Source: Caldilineaceae bacterium (GTDB lineage Bacteria > Chloroflexota > Anaerolineae > Caldilineales > Caldilineaceae). Taken from it: a stretch of DNA of 64,000 bases. Below, in pieces: positions 17,548 to 25,592 of the stretch. The stretch is taken from positions 1 to 64,000 of the forward strand of contig JAJDXQ010000011.1 in assembly GCA_022823185.1 (NCBI GenBank), in the 5' to 3' direction. The position numbers were made by a program, and so were the translations under genes. Position 1 is the first letter of the stretch. Every line of letters starts with the position of its first letter. The notes beneath the pieces are model-generated. The model saw nothing but the letters and a program-made list of their open reading frames with translations, had not been told where the DNA came from and made no database searches.

Positions 17548-18915
17548 ATGATTCGGATGATTCGGTCTCTCGCTGTGAAACTGACGCTGGCGTTTCTCGC
17601 TGTAGGGGTTTCAGGCGCGCTCCTGGTCGCCTTCATCAGCGGTCAACGCACGCGCCTGGAATTCAACCGCTTCGTCTCGCAACAGAGCGACAGCTCGGTC
17701 GTTGCCGTCCTGCTTCTGGGCTTCTACGAGGAAAATGAATACAGCTGGGAAGGGATCAAACAATGGCTAACGAGTGAACCCTCTCTGAGCTTTCTAAGCA
17801 GACTGATTGTGCTGGCCGACAGTGAACAGATGATCATCTACGCGCCCCGCGCCGGCCAGGCGGGCCTGGACGTTGAGTCGGCAGGACTGAGCGGCGGCAT
17901 CCCCGTAATTCATGACAATGAGCTGGTGGCGACCGCCTATTTGCGGGATCGGATCATTCCGGAGGAAGGGCTGCCCGGCTTCTCGCCCGAGAGCTTCTTT
18001 CTCTACAGTGTGAGCCAGGCGACGGCGCTGGCAGCCGCAGTTGCGGCGGCGCTGGCGCTGGCGCTCGGCATTCTCCTCTCACGTGCGCTGACACGGCCTC
18101 TCCGTGACCTCACCACGGCCACAGAGGAGATGGCTGCAGGCCAACTGGGCAGGCAGGTTGAAGCACACTCTCGGGACGAGATAGGCAAGCTGGCGACTGC
18201 TTTTAACAAAATGAGCCGAGACTTGGCGCAGGCCAGCCGCCTTCGCCGGCAGATGACCGCAGACATTGCCCACGACCTGCGTACGCCCCTTACCATACTG
18301 CGCGGCTACACCGAAGGTCTCAGCGAAGGCTCAATCGAAGACGGGAAAGAGCTCTATGATCTGCTTCACCAGGAGGTCGTTCATATCCAGCACCTGGTGG
18401 AAGATCTCCGAACGCTTTCTCTGGCGGATGCTGGTGAACTGGCGCTTGATCGCCGGGTAATCGATCCAAAAGCGCTTCTGGAACGCGCCGGCTTGGCGCA
18501 CGTCGTCGCCGCCCGTCAGAAAGGCATTGCGCTGCGCGTCGAAGCGCCTGACACGCTGCCTTCCGTCTCAGTCGATGTAGAGCGCATGACACAGGTCCTG
18601 GACAATCTGGTCACCAACGCCCTTCAATTCACTTCCGAAGGTGAGATCGTCCTTGGCGGAGCCAGCAATGACGGTTCAGTTTCCCTCCAGGTCTCGGACA
18701 CAGGGTCGGGCATCAACCCCGAAGAAATCAACTTCATTTTCGACCGCTTCTACAAGGTGGACAGGTCCCGGCATCGAAACGGGCAGGCGCAATCCGGGCT
18801 CGGACTTGCAATTGCCAAGGCGATCGTCGAAGCCCACGACGGCGTCATTTCTGCCGATTCAACCCCTGGCAAGGGCACAAGCTTTACCATTCTTCTTCCG
18901 AAGTCCTCCAACTGA
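17548..18915 (+). CDS. Sensor histidine kinase (BaeS-like)
   Basis: A 455-residue membrane kinase. TM1 is at about 9-29, an extracytoplasmic sensor region of about 120 residues follows, and TM2 is at about 155-178 (very Ala-rich). HAMP (about 178-230) comes next, then HisKA with phospho-acceptor H242 in DIAHDLRTPLT, then the ATPase domain with N box VLDNLVTNAL, G1 DTGSGI, F box FDRFYKV and G2 GLGLAIAK. It is translationally adjacent to the response regulator. The sensor region has no domain I recognise, so the ligand cannot be named. Transcription probably ends before the repeated promoter element at 18932. Confidence 0.95.
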   Translation: MIRMIRSLAVKLTLAFLAVGVSGALLVAFISGQRTRLEFNRFVSQQSDSSVVAVLLLGFYEENEYSWEGIKQWLTSEPSLSFLSRLIVLADSEQMIIYAPRAGQAGLDVESAGLSGGIPVIHDNELVATAYLRDRIIPEEGLPGFSPESFFLYSVSQATALAAAVAAALALALGILLSRALTRPLRDLTTATEEMAAGQLGRQVEAHSRDEIGKLATAFNKMSRDLAQASRLRRQMTADIAHDLRTPLTILRGYTEGLSEGSIEDGKELYDLLHQEVVHIQHLVEDLRTLSLADAGELALDRRVIDPKALLERAGLAHVVAARQKGIALRVEAPDTLPSVSVDVERMTQVLDNLVTNALQFTSEGEIVLGGASNDGSVSLQVSDTGSGINPEEINFIFDRFYKVDRSRHRNGQAQSGLGLAIAKAIVEAHDGVISADSTPGKGTSFTILLPKSSN

Positions 18916-18931
18916 AACAACTTCAAAACAA

Positions 18932-18967
18932 CTCCTTCATATTTTCTGAACGAGTCGAATGTAAGAT
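18932..18967 (+). promoter_or_regulatory. Second copy of the regulated promoter element
   Basis: CTCCTTCATATTTTCTGAAC at 18932-18951 differs at one base from the copy before the regulator. TAAGAT (18962-18967) lies at the identical 10-base spacing. It precedes the 77-codon ORF and the repeat-rich surface-protein gene, suggesting both belong to the regulon. Confidence 0.55.
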
Positions 18968-19058
18968 TTAGGGAAGAGTACGATTTTCCTAACCGCTTTG
19001 GCCGTCCGGTTGCGCCGAGATTACAACGGTTCAGTAAAGAAATTGAAGGCAGGACTCT

Positions 19059-19292
19059 ATGTCGCAATTTGATTCCCAGGCGTATGGAGAAAAAACCGTC
19101 GCCTTTCTCTCGCGCCGCAGACTTTCCGGGCGAACGACCACGGAGTCATACCTCGCAAGTGTTCTGCGCCACGAAGGATTGTATCGAACACGCGCGCTTG
19201 AATCTACTACCTGGGCTGACTTAAAGCAGGAAAGGGGATTTGATGCCCTTCCTGAGCCTGGAGGCCAATCATGTACAAGCTGCTTCGCTTAG
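19059..19292 (+). CDS. Small hypothetical protein
   Basis: A 77-residue frame with no family I recognise. It is basic in the middle (FLSRRRLSGRTTTESYLASVLRHEGLYRTRALEST), has no signal peptide, and ends with a Cys pair. Support for reality is contextual: AAGGCAGGA sits just before ATG 19059, the distance from the shared promoter element is close to that of the regulator gene, and the stop overlaps the start of the next gene by 22 bases. It may be a translated leader or a small regulator of the downstream surface protein. It could also be a chance frame. Confidence 0.4.
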   Translation: MSQFDSQAYGEKTVAFLSRRRLSGRTTTESYLASVLRHEGLYRTRALESTTWADLKQERGFDALPEPGGQSCTSCFA

Positions 19293-20674
19293 TCGGAACC
19301 TTTCTGATCGCAGTTGCCTTGACCTGTCGCGGCCTGGGCCCAGTACTGGCAAGTGGCTACGACAGAAAAACTGAACCGGTTGCGCTGCTCTCTCGGGCGG
19401 CCCCCGATTCATTCGAGGAGGAAAGCGGCGACGACAACGACGACGGTGATACGCCCCCCACAGACGATGACGGCTTCGACACACCCGAAACGGACTACGA
19501 TGGCATCGACACGCCCACAACGGACAACGATGGCGTAGATACGCCTCTCTCAACCGACGATGACGGGGTAAACACACCCTATACTGACTATGATGGCGTG
19601 GACGCGCCGGGCGTTCCAACTCTTCGAGCGGCAGCGAATGGCGCCGCCATCAAGCTGTCCTGGAATGCAACCGCGGCCTCCAATTCCTATGACCTGTGGG
19701 CATGGGAAAAGTCTGGAGGCTGGCGAGAACTCGGCGGAGAGAGTCTAAACGCCACGACGTACACTGACACCGGAGTCGTACCCGCAAGGACTTACTATTA
19801 CACCATTCGCGGGGTGGCCGGGCCCGCGGAGAAGAGCGCGTGGTCGTCCTATGTATCCGCGTCAGCGGAAAGTCCAGGTTCGGTAACGGTCGCCCCGGCG
19901 CTTTCGGCGGCTTCGGGCGAAAGCTACGTGGATCTCAGCTGGAACAGCATAGCAGGCGCGGCTCGCTACGAGCTCTGGGCCTGGGACGAAGTGAATGAGT
20001 GGCAAGAGATTGGTGGTAATCGCCTGACGCAAACAAGCTACAAACACGCGGGTCTGTCTACTGGCATAACCTTCTATTACGTTGTCCGCGCCGTGGATGC
20101 GTCAGGCAATTCGGGACCCTGGTCCGAATACGTCAATGCAACAGTGGGAGCAGCGTCGTCCCAATCGACCGCAACGCCCACGTCCACTTCCACCACCACA
20201 CCGACCCCAACCTCGACCTCAACCGGGAGCGCGTCCCCCCGATCTCTGCCAGGAAACAGCCAGAGATCGGATCTCGTGACCGCAACGCCAACCCTTACCC
20301 CTACAGCCACTACAGCCGTCACCCCTACGCCAACAGCGACCCCCGGCGCAAGCCTCCAACAGCTCCTACCCCCGGTCACCGACTATGACGGATACGACAC
20401 GCCCGCGACCGACAATGATGGCATCTCAACGCCGTTTACCACCGACAACGATGGGTTTCATACACCTTACACTGACTACGACGGCACCAGCAGCGACGGC
20501 ACCGACAGCGACGGCATCGACACACCCACGCCGACGGACAATGACGGCACCGACAGCGACGGCATCGACACGCCCACGCCGACGGACAACGACGGCACCG
20601 ACAGCGACGGCATCGACACGCCCACGCCGTCGCCCGCAAGTTCTGTAAGCGGAGCGAGCAGTGTTAGCAGCTAG
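19271..20674 (+). CDS. Secreted FN3-domain protein with Asp-rich DTP repeats
   Basis: A 467-residue exported protein. The N-terminus MYKLLRLVGTFLIAVALTCRG is a signal peptide. Residues about 55-115 hold six units of the type TDxDGxDTP. Two fibronectin type III-like domains follow (about 115-200 and 205-295), each with the core pattern LSWN...YDLWAWE / YELWAWD. A Thr/Pro/Ser linker typical of Chloroflexota surface proteins follows. The C-terminus again carries TDxDGxDTP-like units. DxDG clusters resemble Ca2+-binding loops, but the spacing is not that of classical EF-hands or thrombospondin repeats. GGAGG precedes ATG 19271. The last part is encoded by near-perfect 48-bp repeats. Function is unknown; a calcium-responsive adhesin or matrix protein is a guess. 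Confidence 0.8.
   Translation: MYKLLRLVGTFLIAVALTCRGLGPVLASGYDRKTEPVALLSRAAPDSFEEESGDDNDDGDTPPTDDDGFDTPETDYDGIDTPTTDNDGVDTPLSTDDDGVNTPYTDYDGVDAPGVPTLRAAANGAAIKLSWNATAASNSYDLWAWEKSGGWRELGGESLNATTYTDTGVVPARTYYYTIRGVAGPAEKSAWSSYVSASAESPGSVTVAPALSAASGESYVDLSWNSIAGAARYELWAWDEVNEWQEIGGNRLTQTSYKHAGLSTGITFYYVVRAVDASGNSGPWSEYVNATVGAASSQSTATPTSTSTTTPTPTSTSTGSASPRSLPGNSQRSDLVTATPTLTPTATTAVTPTPTATPGASLQQLLPPVTDYDGYDTPATDNDGISTPFTTDNDGFHTPYTDYDGTSSDGTDSDGIDTPTPTDNDGTDSDGIDTPTPTDNDGTDSDGIDTPTPSPASSVSGASSVSS
20498..20628 (+). repeat. 48-bp tandem repeat inside the surface-protein gene
   Basis: Units at 20498-20545 and 20546-20593 and a shortened third from 20594 differ at only one or two bases. Each encodes GTDSDGIDTPTPTDND. 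The DNA-level identity implies recent expansion and likely length variation between strains. Confidence 0.9.
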
Positions 20675-21911
20675 GAAACAGGCGGGCAACCAGGCGGGCA
20701 ACCAGGCGGCAACCATCCCTCTCCATCCTCGGGTGGACTTCCCCGAAGACCCGAACCTGCCTGAGTTGCCACGACTCTTTGACGGCGACTGGGTCTGGCA
20801 AGCCGCTCGCGAACACTTCCCGGACCTGGACACAGCGCCAGGCCAGTTCCGTATACGCCAATTCAGCCATATTCCTGGAAGATCTGCCGTTGTCAGCTAC
20901 TTTGCCGACTGGGATCCCGACTCTTACATTCCGTCTGAGATAATTAATTTCAGGCTGGAAAGAGGAAAGCCTCCCGAATTCTCCCGCTATCCGCAAGACC
21001 GCCAGCTGCCAGGGCTCGAACCGGCGGCTCATCCCGATACGGCTCTGGGACTGCTAAACAAACATGCCTTCGCGTTTCCCCGCCGCAGGCTTCGCGTCAA
21101 CATGATTCGTTACCGCCCTGGCAGCCGCGCCGTTCTCCGACACAGGACCGGGGGAATTAAACTCTATGCTCGCGTCGTCCGGCCCACCGCGCTGCCAAAC
21201 CTGCTGGAGGCCTACGAACTCCTGGAAAGCTCAGGCTTCGTAGTGCCTCGTATCGTTGGATGCTGGCATGAGGGCGGCCTTGTCTGGCTGTCCGAAATCC
21301 CGGGAAAAAACCTTCGACAGCTCATGCGTCGCGGTAGGCCACCAAGTCCCACAGGGATTCTTGACAGCCTGGAAGGCCTATGGGACGCACCTGTCGGGAC
21401 GGATCGGCGCGCGTTTGACCTCAGGGGAGCGTTCCGAAGAGCCATGCGAACTTTCCGGCACGCGCTACGAAACGACGACCTCGCCCTACGGCTCTTGGAG
21501 GATGTCATCCAGCGGCTGGATCCTTTCGTTCGTTCCTGGCAGCCTTCAACTGTCGCACATAATGACCTCTACGATGACCAGCTCCTGGTCCTGCCCGACG
21601 GGCGCGTGGCAGTAGTCGACTTTGAAGAGACCGGTCCTGGAGACCCAATGTTGGACATTGGAAACTTCCTCGCCCACCTGAAATGGACCTCCTGCATAGG
21701 AGGCAGTCGCAAAAGGGACGTGAGCGGCGCATATTACGATCAACTCCGGACCGCGGCATTGGACCGCTTCCGCTGGAGCGAATACGACCTCAACCTGCGG
21801 GAGGCCATATGCCTGTTCCGCGTCACAACCAACACAGTCCGCAGACCTTCGCAAGACTGGCTCAAGCGCACACTGGACAGCTTCAGACTGGTGGCCGAAC
21901 GCCTTGAATAG
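20661..21911 (+). CDS. APH-like phosphotransferase (kinase-fold) protein
   Basis: A 416-residue protein of the aminoglycoside phosphotransferase/choline kinase superfamily. The C-terminal lobe shows the catalytic loop HNDLYDDQLLV (HxD...N-like, about residue 295) and the metal-binding VDFEETGPGDPMLDIGNFLAHL (about 318). The N-terminal lobe is less conserved but has KLYARVV, with a candidate ATP-binding Lys. The GTG at 20661 overlaps the end of the repeat-protein gene by 14 bases, so translation is probably coupled. The overlap hints at a joint role; an antibiotic-resistance function is only one of many seen in the family and is not indicated by context. Confidence 0.82.
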   Translation: MLAARKQAGNQAGNQAATIPLHPRVDFPEDPNLPELPRLFDGDWVWQAAREHFPDLDTAPGQFRIRQFSHIPGRSAVVSYFADWDPDSYIPSEIINFRLERGKPPEFSRYPQDRQLPGLEPAAHPDTALGLLNKHAFAFPRRRLRVNMIRYRPGSRAVLRHRTGGIKLYARVVRPTALPNLLEAYELLESSGFVVPRIVGCWHEGGLVWLSEIPGKNLRQLMRRGRPPSPTGILDSLEGLWDAPVGTDRRAFDLRGAFRRAMRTFRHALRNDDLALRLLEDVIQRLDPFVRSWQPSTVAHNDLYDDQLLVLPDGRVAVVDFEETGPGDPMLDIGNFLAHLKWTSCIGGSRKRDVSGAYYDQLRTAALDRFRWSEYDLNLREAICLFRVTTNTVRRPSQDWLKRTLDSFRLVAERLE

Positions 21912-22429
21912 TCGCCTGCCCTCCGGATTTGTGGGCGTCGCGATGAGCGGCAGCAGGTCTCAACACGACTTCCCAAGGGCAGCTCGAAATGTGCGCCTCC
22001 TTTGCCCTGTGTCCCTTCCCCTTGCCCCCTCCTCTCACGCCTGAGCCTCCGCCCCGCCATTGATCGCAGCAGTTCTGAACGCTGACATCTGCGGTTCGAA
22101 TGATCCTGCTTCGATTCCCCGTTGTCGCGTATCCTTTCCGTTATCCCATGAGCCGCGCCGGCAAAGGTTGTTTCCCAACGAGGTCAGTATGCGGTTGAGG
22201 GCCAATTGGAGAGACACGCGGCTGAATTCCACGCAGGAAAAGACCTTCTGATAAGGCCGCCTCAACCAATTGAGGCCGCGGATCTCCTGTGTTGTGGCAT
22301 CTCAATATCATGTTAATATCATGTTAACAAGCACCCAATAGAATAGATATCAGAATCTGGCCCCAAGACAGCGTCAGTGTCGCGACATGCCGCCACTGAC
22401 GCGCTTTCTGCTGAAAGGAAGCTGAGCAC
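21912..22429. other. Intergenic region with tandem and inverted repeats
   Basis: No gene is recognised in 518 bases. ATATCATGTTA occurs twice in tandem at about 22304-22326. GCGTCAGTG (22371-22379) pairs with CACTGACGC (22394-22402) across a 14-base loop, ending 28 bases before the lipoprotein start. These could be operator or leader elements of the efflux operon. Confidence 0.45.
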
Positions 22430-23170
22430 ATGAACCGAGCCTATGCCCTCTTTCTCATCGCTATAGCTGTCCTGGCGCTTTCCGCATGTAACCGAAACAA
22501 CGATCCCCCGGCTGCAAGCGCTGGCGAGGTCAGCGCCGGCCCATCGCAAGAAAGTGAATCTGTAAACACAAACGGAGGCCAGTCAACTTCCCAACTGGAC
22601 AACTCCTTTGAGGGAGCCCTACCGCCGACAAACCAGCTCATTCTGGGGATCATGCTCTTGGAAGAGACCGACGACGCTGTCACCGGGGCGCAGGCTGCCT
22701 CAATGCTGGTTCTGTGGCAAGCTCTTCAGAGTGGAACCATTCAGAACCAGACTGAGCGGGCCGCGATTCTCCGCCAGATTGAAGGAGTCCTGACCGACGC
22801 GCAGATTGAAGCCATAGCGGCCATGCAGCTGACCTTCACCGATTTGAATGACTGGGCGCAAGCGAATGGCATAGAGCTGCCCCAGCTTGGCCAGGGAGGA
22901 CAGGGCAGGCAGGGAGGACAAGGGGGCCAGGGCGGGGCCGGCGGCATTTTTGCGGACATGTCTGCAGAAGAGCGCGCCGCCTTCCGTCAGGAGATGCAGA
23001 ATCTCTCTCCCGAAGAACGCCAGGAGCGCCTGCAGGAAATGGGAGTTGAAGTTCCCGAAGGGGGCTTTCAAGGCGGAGGCGGGCAAGGAGGCCCTGGCGG
23101 AGCCGGCGGCCGCTTCGGTCAACTGATGGCCTCCCTGATCGAGCTTCTTGAGTCCAAGGCTTCACTCTAA
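22430..23170 (+). CDS. Gly/Gln-rich lipoprotein of unknown function
   Basis: A 246-residue predicted lipoprotein with lipobox LALSAC ending at C20. A Ser/Glu/Asn-rich linker to about residue 60 is followed by a helical region with two EI-x-A/QTE-like segments (about 80-140). A Gly-Gln-rich stretch (about 150-170), a charged helix with MSAEERAAFRQEMQNLSPEERQERLQ, and a second Gly-rich stretch come last. The charged helix resembles Spy/CpxP-like or heavy-metal resistance proteins only loosely. GAAAGGAAGC lies before ATG 22430. It is the first gene of a run with HlyD and MacB-like genes and may be the cargo or a periplasm-side accessory of that exporter. Confidence 0.7.
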   Translation: MNRAYALFLIAIAVLALSACNRNNDPPAASAGEVSAGPSQESESVNTNGGQSTSQLDNSFEGALPPTNQLILGIMLLEETDDAVTGAQAASMLVLWQALQSGTIQNQTERAAILRQIEGVLTDAQIEAIAAMQLTFTDLNDWAQANGIELPQLGQGGQGRQGGQGGQGGAGGIFADMSAEERAAFRQEMQNLSPEERQERLQEMGVEVPEGGFQGGGGQGGPGGAGGRFGQLMASLIELLESKASL

Positions 23171-23218
23171 CAACGTCGCCGCGCCATGTAGCCAAGCGGT
23201 TGGGAACGGAGACGAAAA

Positions 23219-24742
23219 ATGAAGACTTTCCTTCTGAGTCTCGCAGCGCTTCTCATTTTTGGAACGGGAGCCTACTACGGCTACAACACCTATTTCGTAA
23301 CCGCGCCAGCGGAAGTTGCAGAACCTGAACTGCAGACCGCCCAGGTCCGCCGCGGCGACCTTGTCCTGACCGCAGGGGGAATCGGCACGCTCTTCGCCGG
23401 CGAGGAGACGAAGGTAGGTTTTCGCAGCAGCGGAATCGTCAGCAGCGTGGCGGCCCAGGTCGGAGACCACGTTGACGCGGACCAGATTCTGGCGACCCTT
23501 GCGTACGATTCGGACCTGAATTCGCAACTCATTTCGGCCCAAATCAATCTGCGTTTGGCAGAGATCGAGCTGATCGAACTGACCGGTGAGGCGGGCGGCG
23601 CGGAGCTGGCAGCCGCGCAGTCCAGTCTGGCCTCGGCGCAGGCGGAATATGACCGCCTGGTCGCGCCTCCCACCGCGGAAGAGGTCAATGCGGCCCGCAG
23701 CGAGCTTGTCAGCGCGCAAAGCGCCCTGAACACGTTGCAGGCGGGCCCGTCGCAGGACACGATGACGAGCCTTCAGGCCGATCTGAAATCCGCGGAGGTC
23801 GCGCTCGCCGAGGCCCAGTCTGCCTACGACAAGGTGGCGTGGCGCAACGATGTCGGCACAACTTCGCAAGCGGCTGACCTGCAGGCCGCGACACTTGCCT
23901 ATGAAAAAGCGCTGGCCCAGTACAACATAGGCGTCGCCGGCGCGTCGGAAGACGAGATCGAATCAGCCAGGGCCAGGGTGCTGCAAGCCCAAAATACGCT
24001 TAACTTGCTTCTTCAGGGCGCAGACGACCTGGATGTCGCCGCGGCGCGGGCGAAGGTGGAACAGAATCGCGCCGCGCTGGAGGACCTCCTTGACGGGCCC
24101 AGCGCGGAAGAGTTGGAGAGGGCCGAACTTGCGGTGGAACAGGCCCGCCTGGCCGCGGCTGATGTCGAACGCGAGATCGAGGGCGGAACGATTCGGGCTC
24201 CCCTTGCCGGCGTCGTCACTGCCGTCGACATTCAGCAAGGAGATTCCGTTTCAGGCGGACCAATCATCGGGCTGGCAGATAACAACGTCGCCCAGGTCCG
24301 TTTCTGGGTCGAGGAGCTGGACATCGCCGCGGCCGTGCCTGGATTCCCTGTCAGCATCGTGTTTGAGGCGTTTCCCGAATACGAGTTCACCGGCGAAATC
24401 ACCCGAGTCGAACCGGCGCTGGTTGACGTTGAAGGCGCCTCCGCAATCCAGGCCTGGGCCAGCATCGACATGACACAGCACGCCGCGCCGCTGCTGTTCG
24501 GCATGAACGCGGAAGTTGAGATTATCGCCGGCGAAGCGCGCAACGCCCTCCTCATCCCCGTCCAGGCATTGCGCGAGATCAGCCCCGGACAGCACGCGGT
24601 ATTCGTTGTCGGCGCGAATGAGGAACTTGAGTTTCGGCCCGTGCAAGTGGGGCTGAGAAATTTCGTGAACGCCGAAATCCTGACAGGCCTGGAGGAAGGG
24701 GAGACAATCAGTACTGGGGATGCGCAAGTGGGGAGCAACTGA
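23219..24742 (+). CDS. HlyD/MacA-family membrane fusion (adaptor) protein
   Basis: At 507 residues it is longer than typical MacA (about 370). One N-terminal TM or signal anchor (about 3-20) is followed by a lipoyl half-motif beginning LVLTAGGIGTLFAGEETKVGFRSSGIVSSV. A long Ala/Glu/Gln-rich coiled-coil hairpin (about 95-310) follows, then the second lipoyl half GTIRAPLAGVVTAVDIQQGDSVSGG and beta-barrel domains. It should link the MacB-like permease to an outer partner or, in a presumed monoderm, extend from the membrane to the wall. Its end lies 49 bases before the ATPase start. The repeated DLxxAxxxxxxA pattern of the coiled coil suggests expanded length. Confidence 0.9.
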   Translation: MKTFLLSLAALLIFGTGAYYGYNTYFVTAPAEVAEPELQTAQVRRGDLVLTAGGIGTLFAGEETKVGFRSSGIVSSVAAQVGDHVDADQILATLAYDSDLNSQLISAQINLRLAEIELIELTGEAGGAELAAAQSSLASAQAEYDRLVAPPTAEEVNAARSELVSAQSALNTLQAGPSQDTMTSLQADLKSAEVALAEAQSAYDKVAWRNDVGTTSQAADLQAATLAYEKALAQYNIGVAGASEDEIESARARVLQAQNTLNLLLQGADDLDVAAARAKVEQNRAALEDLLDGPSAEELERAELAVEQARLAAADVEREIEGGTIRAPLAGVVTAVDIQQGDSVSGGPIIGLADNNVAQVRFWVEELDIAAAVPGFPVSIVFEAFPEYEFTGEITRVEPALVDVEGASAIQAWASIDMTQHAAPLLFGMNAEVEIIAGEARNALLIPVQALREISPGQHAVFVVGANEELEFRPVQVGLRNFVNAEILTGLEEGETISTGDAQVGSN

Positions 24743-24791
24743 GCGTTGTGATGCGCAAAAGACCTGGCCACCATTTCAAGGCGGCGCCGCC

Positions 24792-25508
24792 ATGAGCGAA
24801 TTCGTAATTGAAATTCACAGGATGACGAAGACCTACGGTGAAGGCGATATCGCAGTTCATGCGCTGACTGAGTTGGATCTGCAGGTGGAAAGAGGGGAAT
24901 TTGTCGCAATCATGGGTCCTTCCGGCTCAGGCAAGTCCACCCTGATGAACATTATCGGATGTCTCGACCGGGCCACGAGCGGCCTCTATATCCTTGACGG
25001 CGAGGATGTCAGCCAGATGAACCGCGATCAACTGGCCTCAGTTCGCAACCGCAAGGTTGGCTTCGTCTTCCAGTCATACAACCTGCTGCCCCGCTTGAGC
25101 GCCCGCAAAAACGTGATGTTGCCGATGATGTATAACGGTTTTCAGAATTGGAGCGAGGAGAAGCGGAGCGACAGGGCCGCCGAGCTGCTGGAGCTTGTCG
25201 GCCTTGGCGACCGGTTGCATCACCTGCCCACGGAGCTGTCGGGCGGCCAGCAGCAGAGAGTGGCAATTGCCAGGGCGCTCATCAACGATCCCTCGCTGAT
25301 CCTTGCAGACGAGCCCACGGGAAACCTTGACACCCGCTCAAGCGCGGAAATCATGGCGATATTTCATCGACTTCATCAGCAAGGCGCGACCATCGTGATG
25401 GTGACGCATGAACACGACCGAGCGTTGGAGGCGCAACGCACTGTGAACGTACTTGATGGGCGTGTCGTGTCCCCTGAGAGTGAAATGGACCGGCTCGTGG
25501 TATCCTGA
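24792..25508 (+). CDS. MacB-like ABC transporter ATPase
   Basis: A 238-residue LolD/MacB-type ATPase. Walker A is [10 protein letters not shown]-loop [13 protein letters not shown], signature [15 protein letters not shown], Walker [13 protein letters not shown], and the switch histidine lies in VMVTHEHD. It powers the mechanotransmission-type transporter formed with the permease at 25593 and the adaptor at 23219. ATG 24792 is chosen because the conserved domain starts directly afterwards; an extension back to 24720 would overlap the adaptor gene. All expected catalytic motifs are intact. Confidence 0.95.
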   Translation: MSEFVIEIHRMTKTYGEGDIAVHALTELDLQVERGEFVAIMGPSGSGKSTLMNIIGCLDRATSGLYILDGEDVSQMNRDQLASVRNRKVGFVFQSYNLLPRLSARKNVMLPMMYNGFQNWSEEKRSDRAAELLELVGLGDRLHHLPTELSGGQQQRVAIARALINDPSLILADEPTGNLDTRSSAEIMAIFHRLHQQGATIVMVTHEHDRALEAQRTVNVLDGRVVSPESEMDRLVVS

Positions 25509-25592
25509 CCTGTACTCATCTGTGTCTGGGCCAGGCGGGTCCTTGTAACTGTTGCGATGGCTTCACAGAGATGATAAGGAGATGGACAGCAG

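Noticed and set aside
20498..20628. CRISPR-like array
   Set aside because: The 48-bp units are contiguous without spacers and encode in-frame protein repeats.
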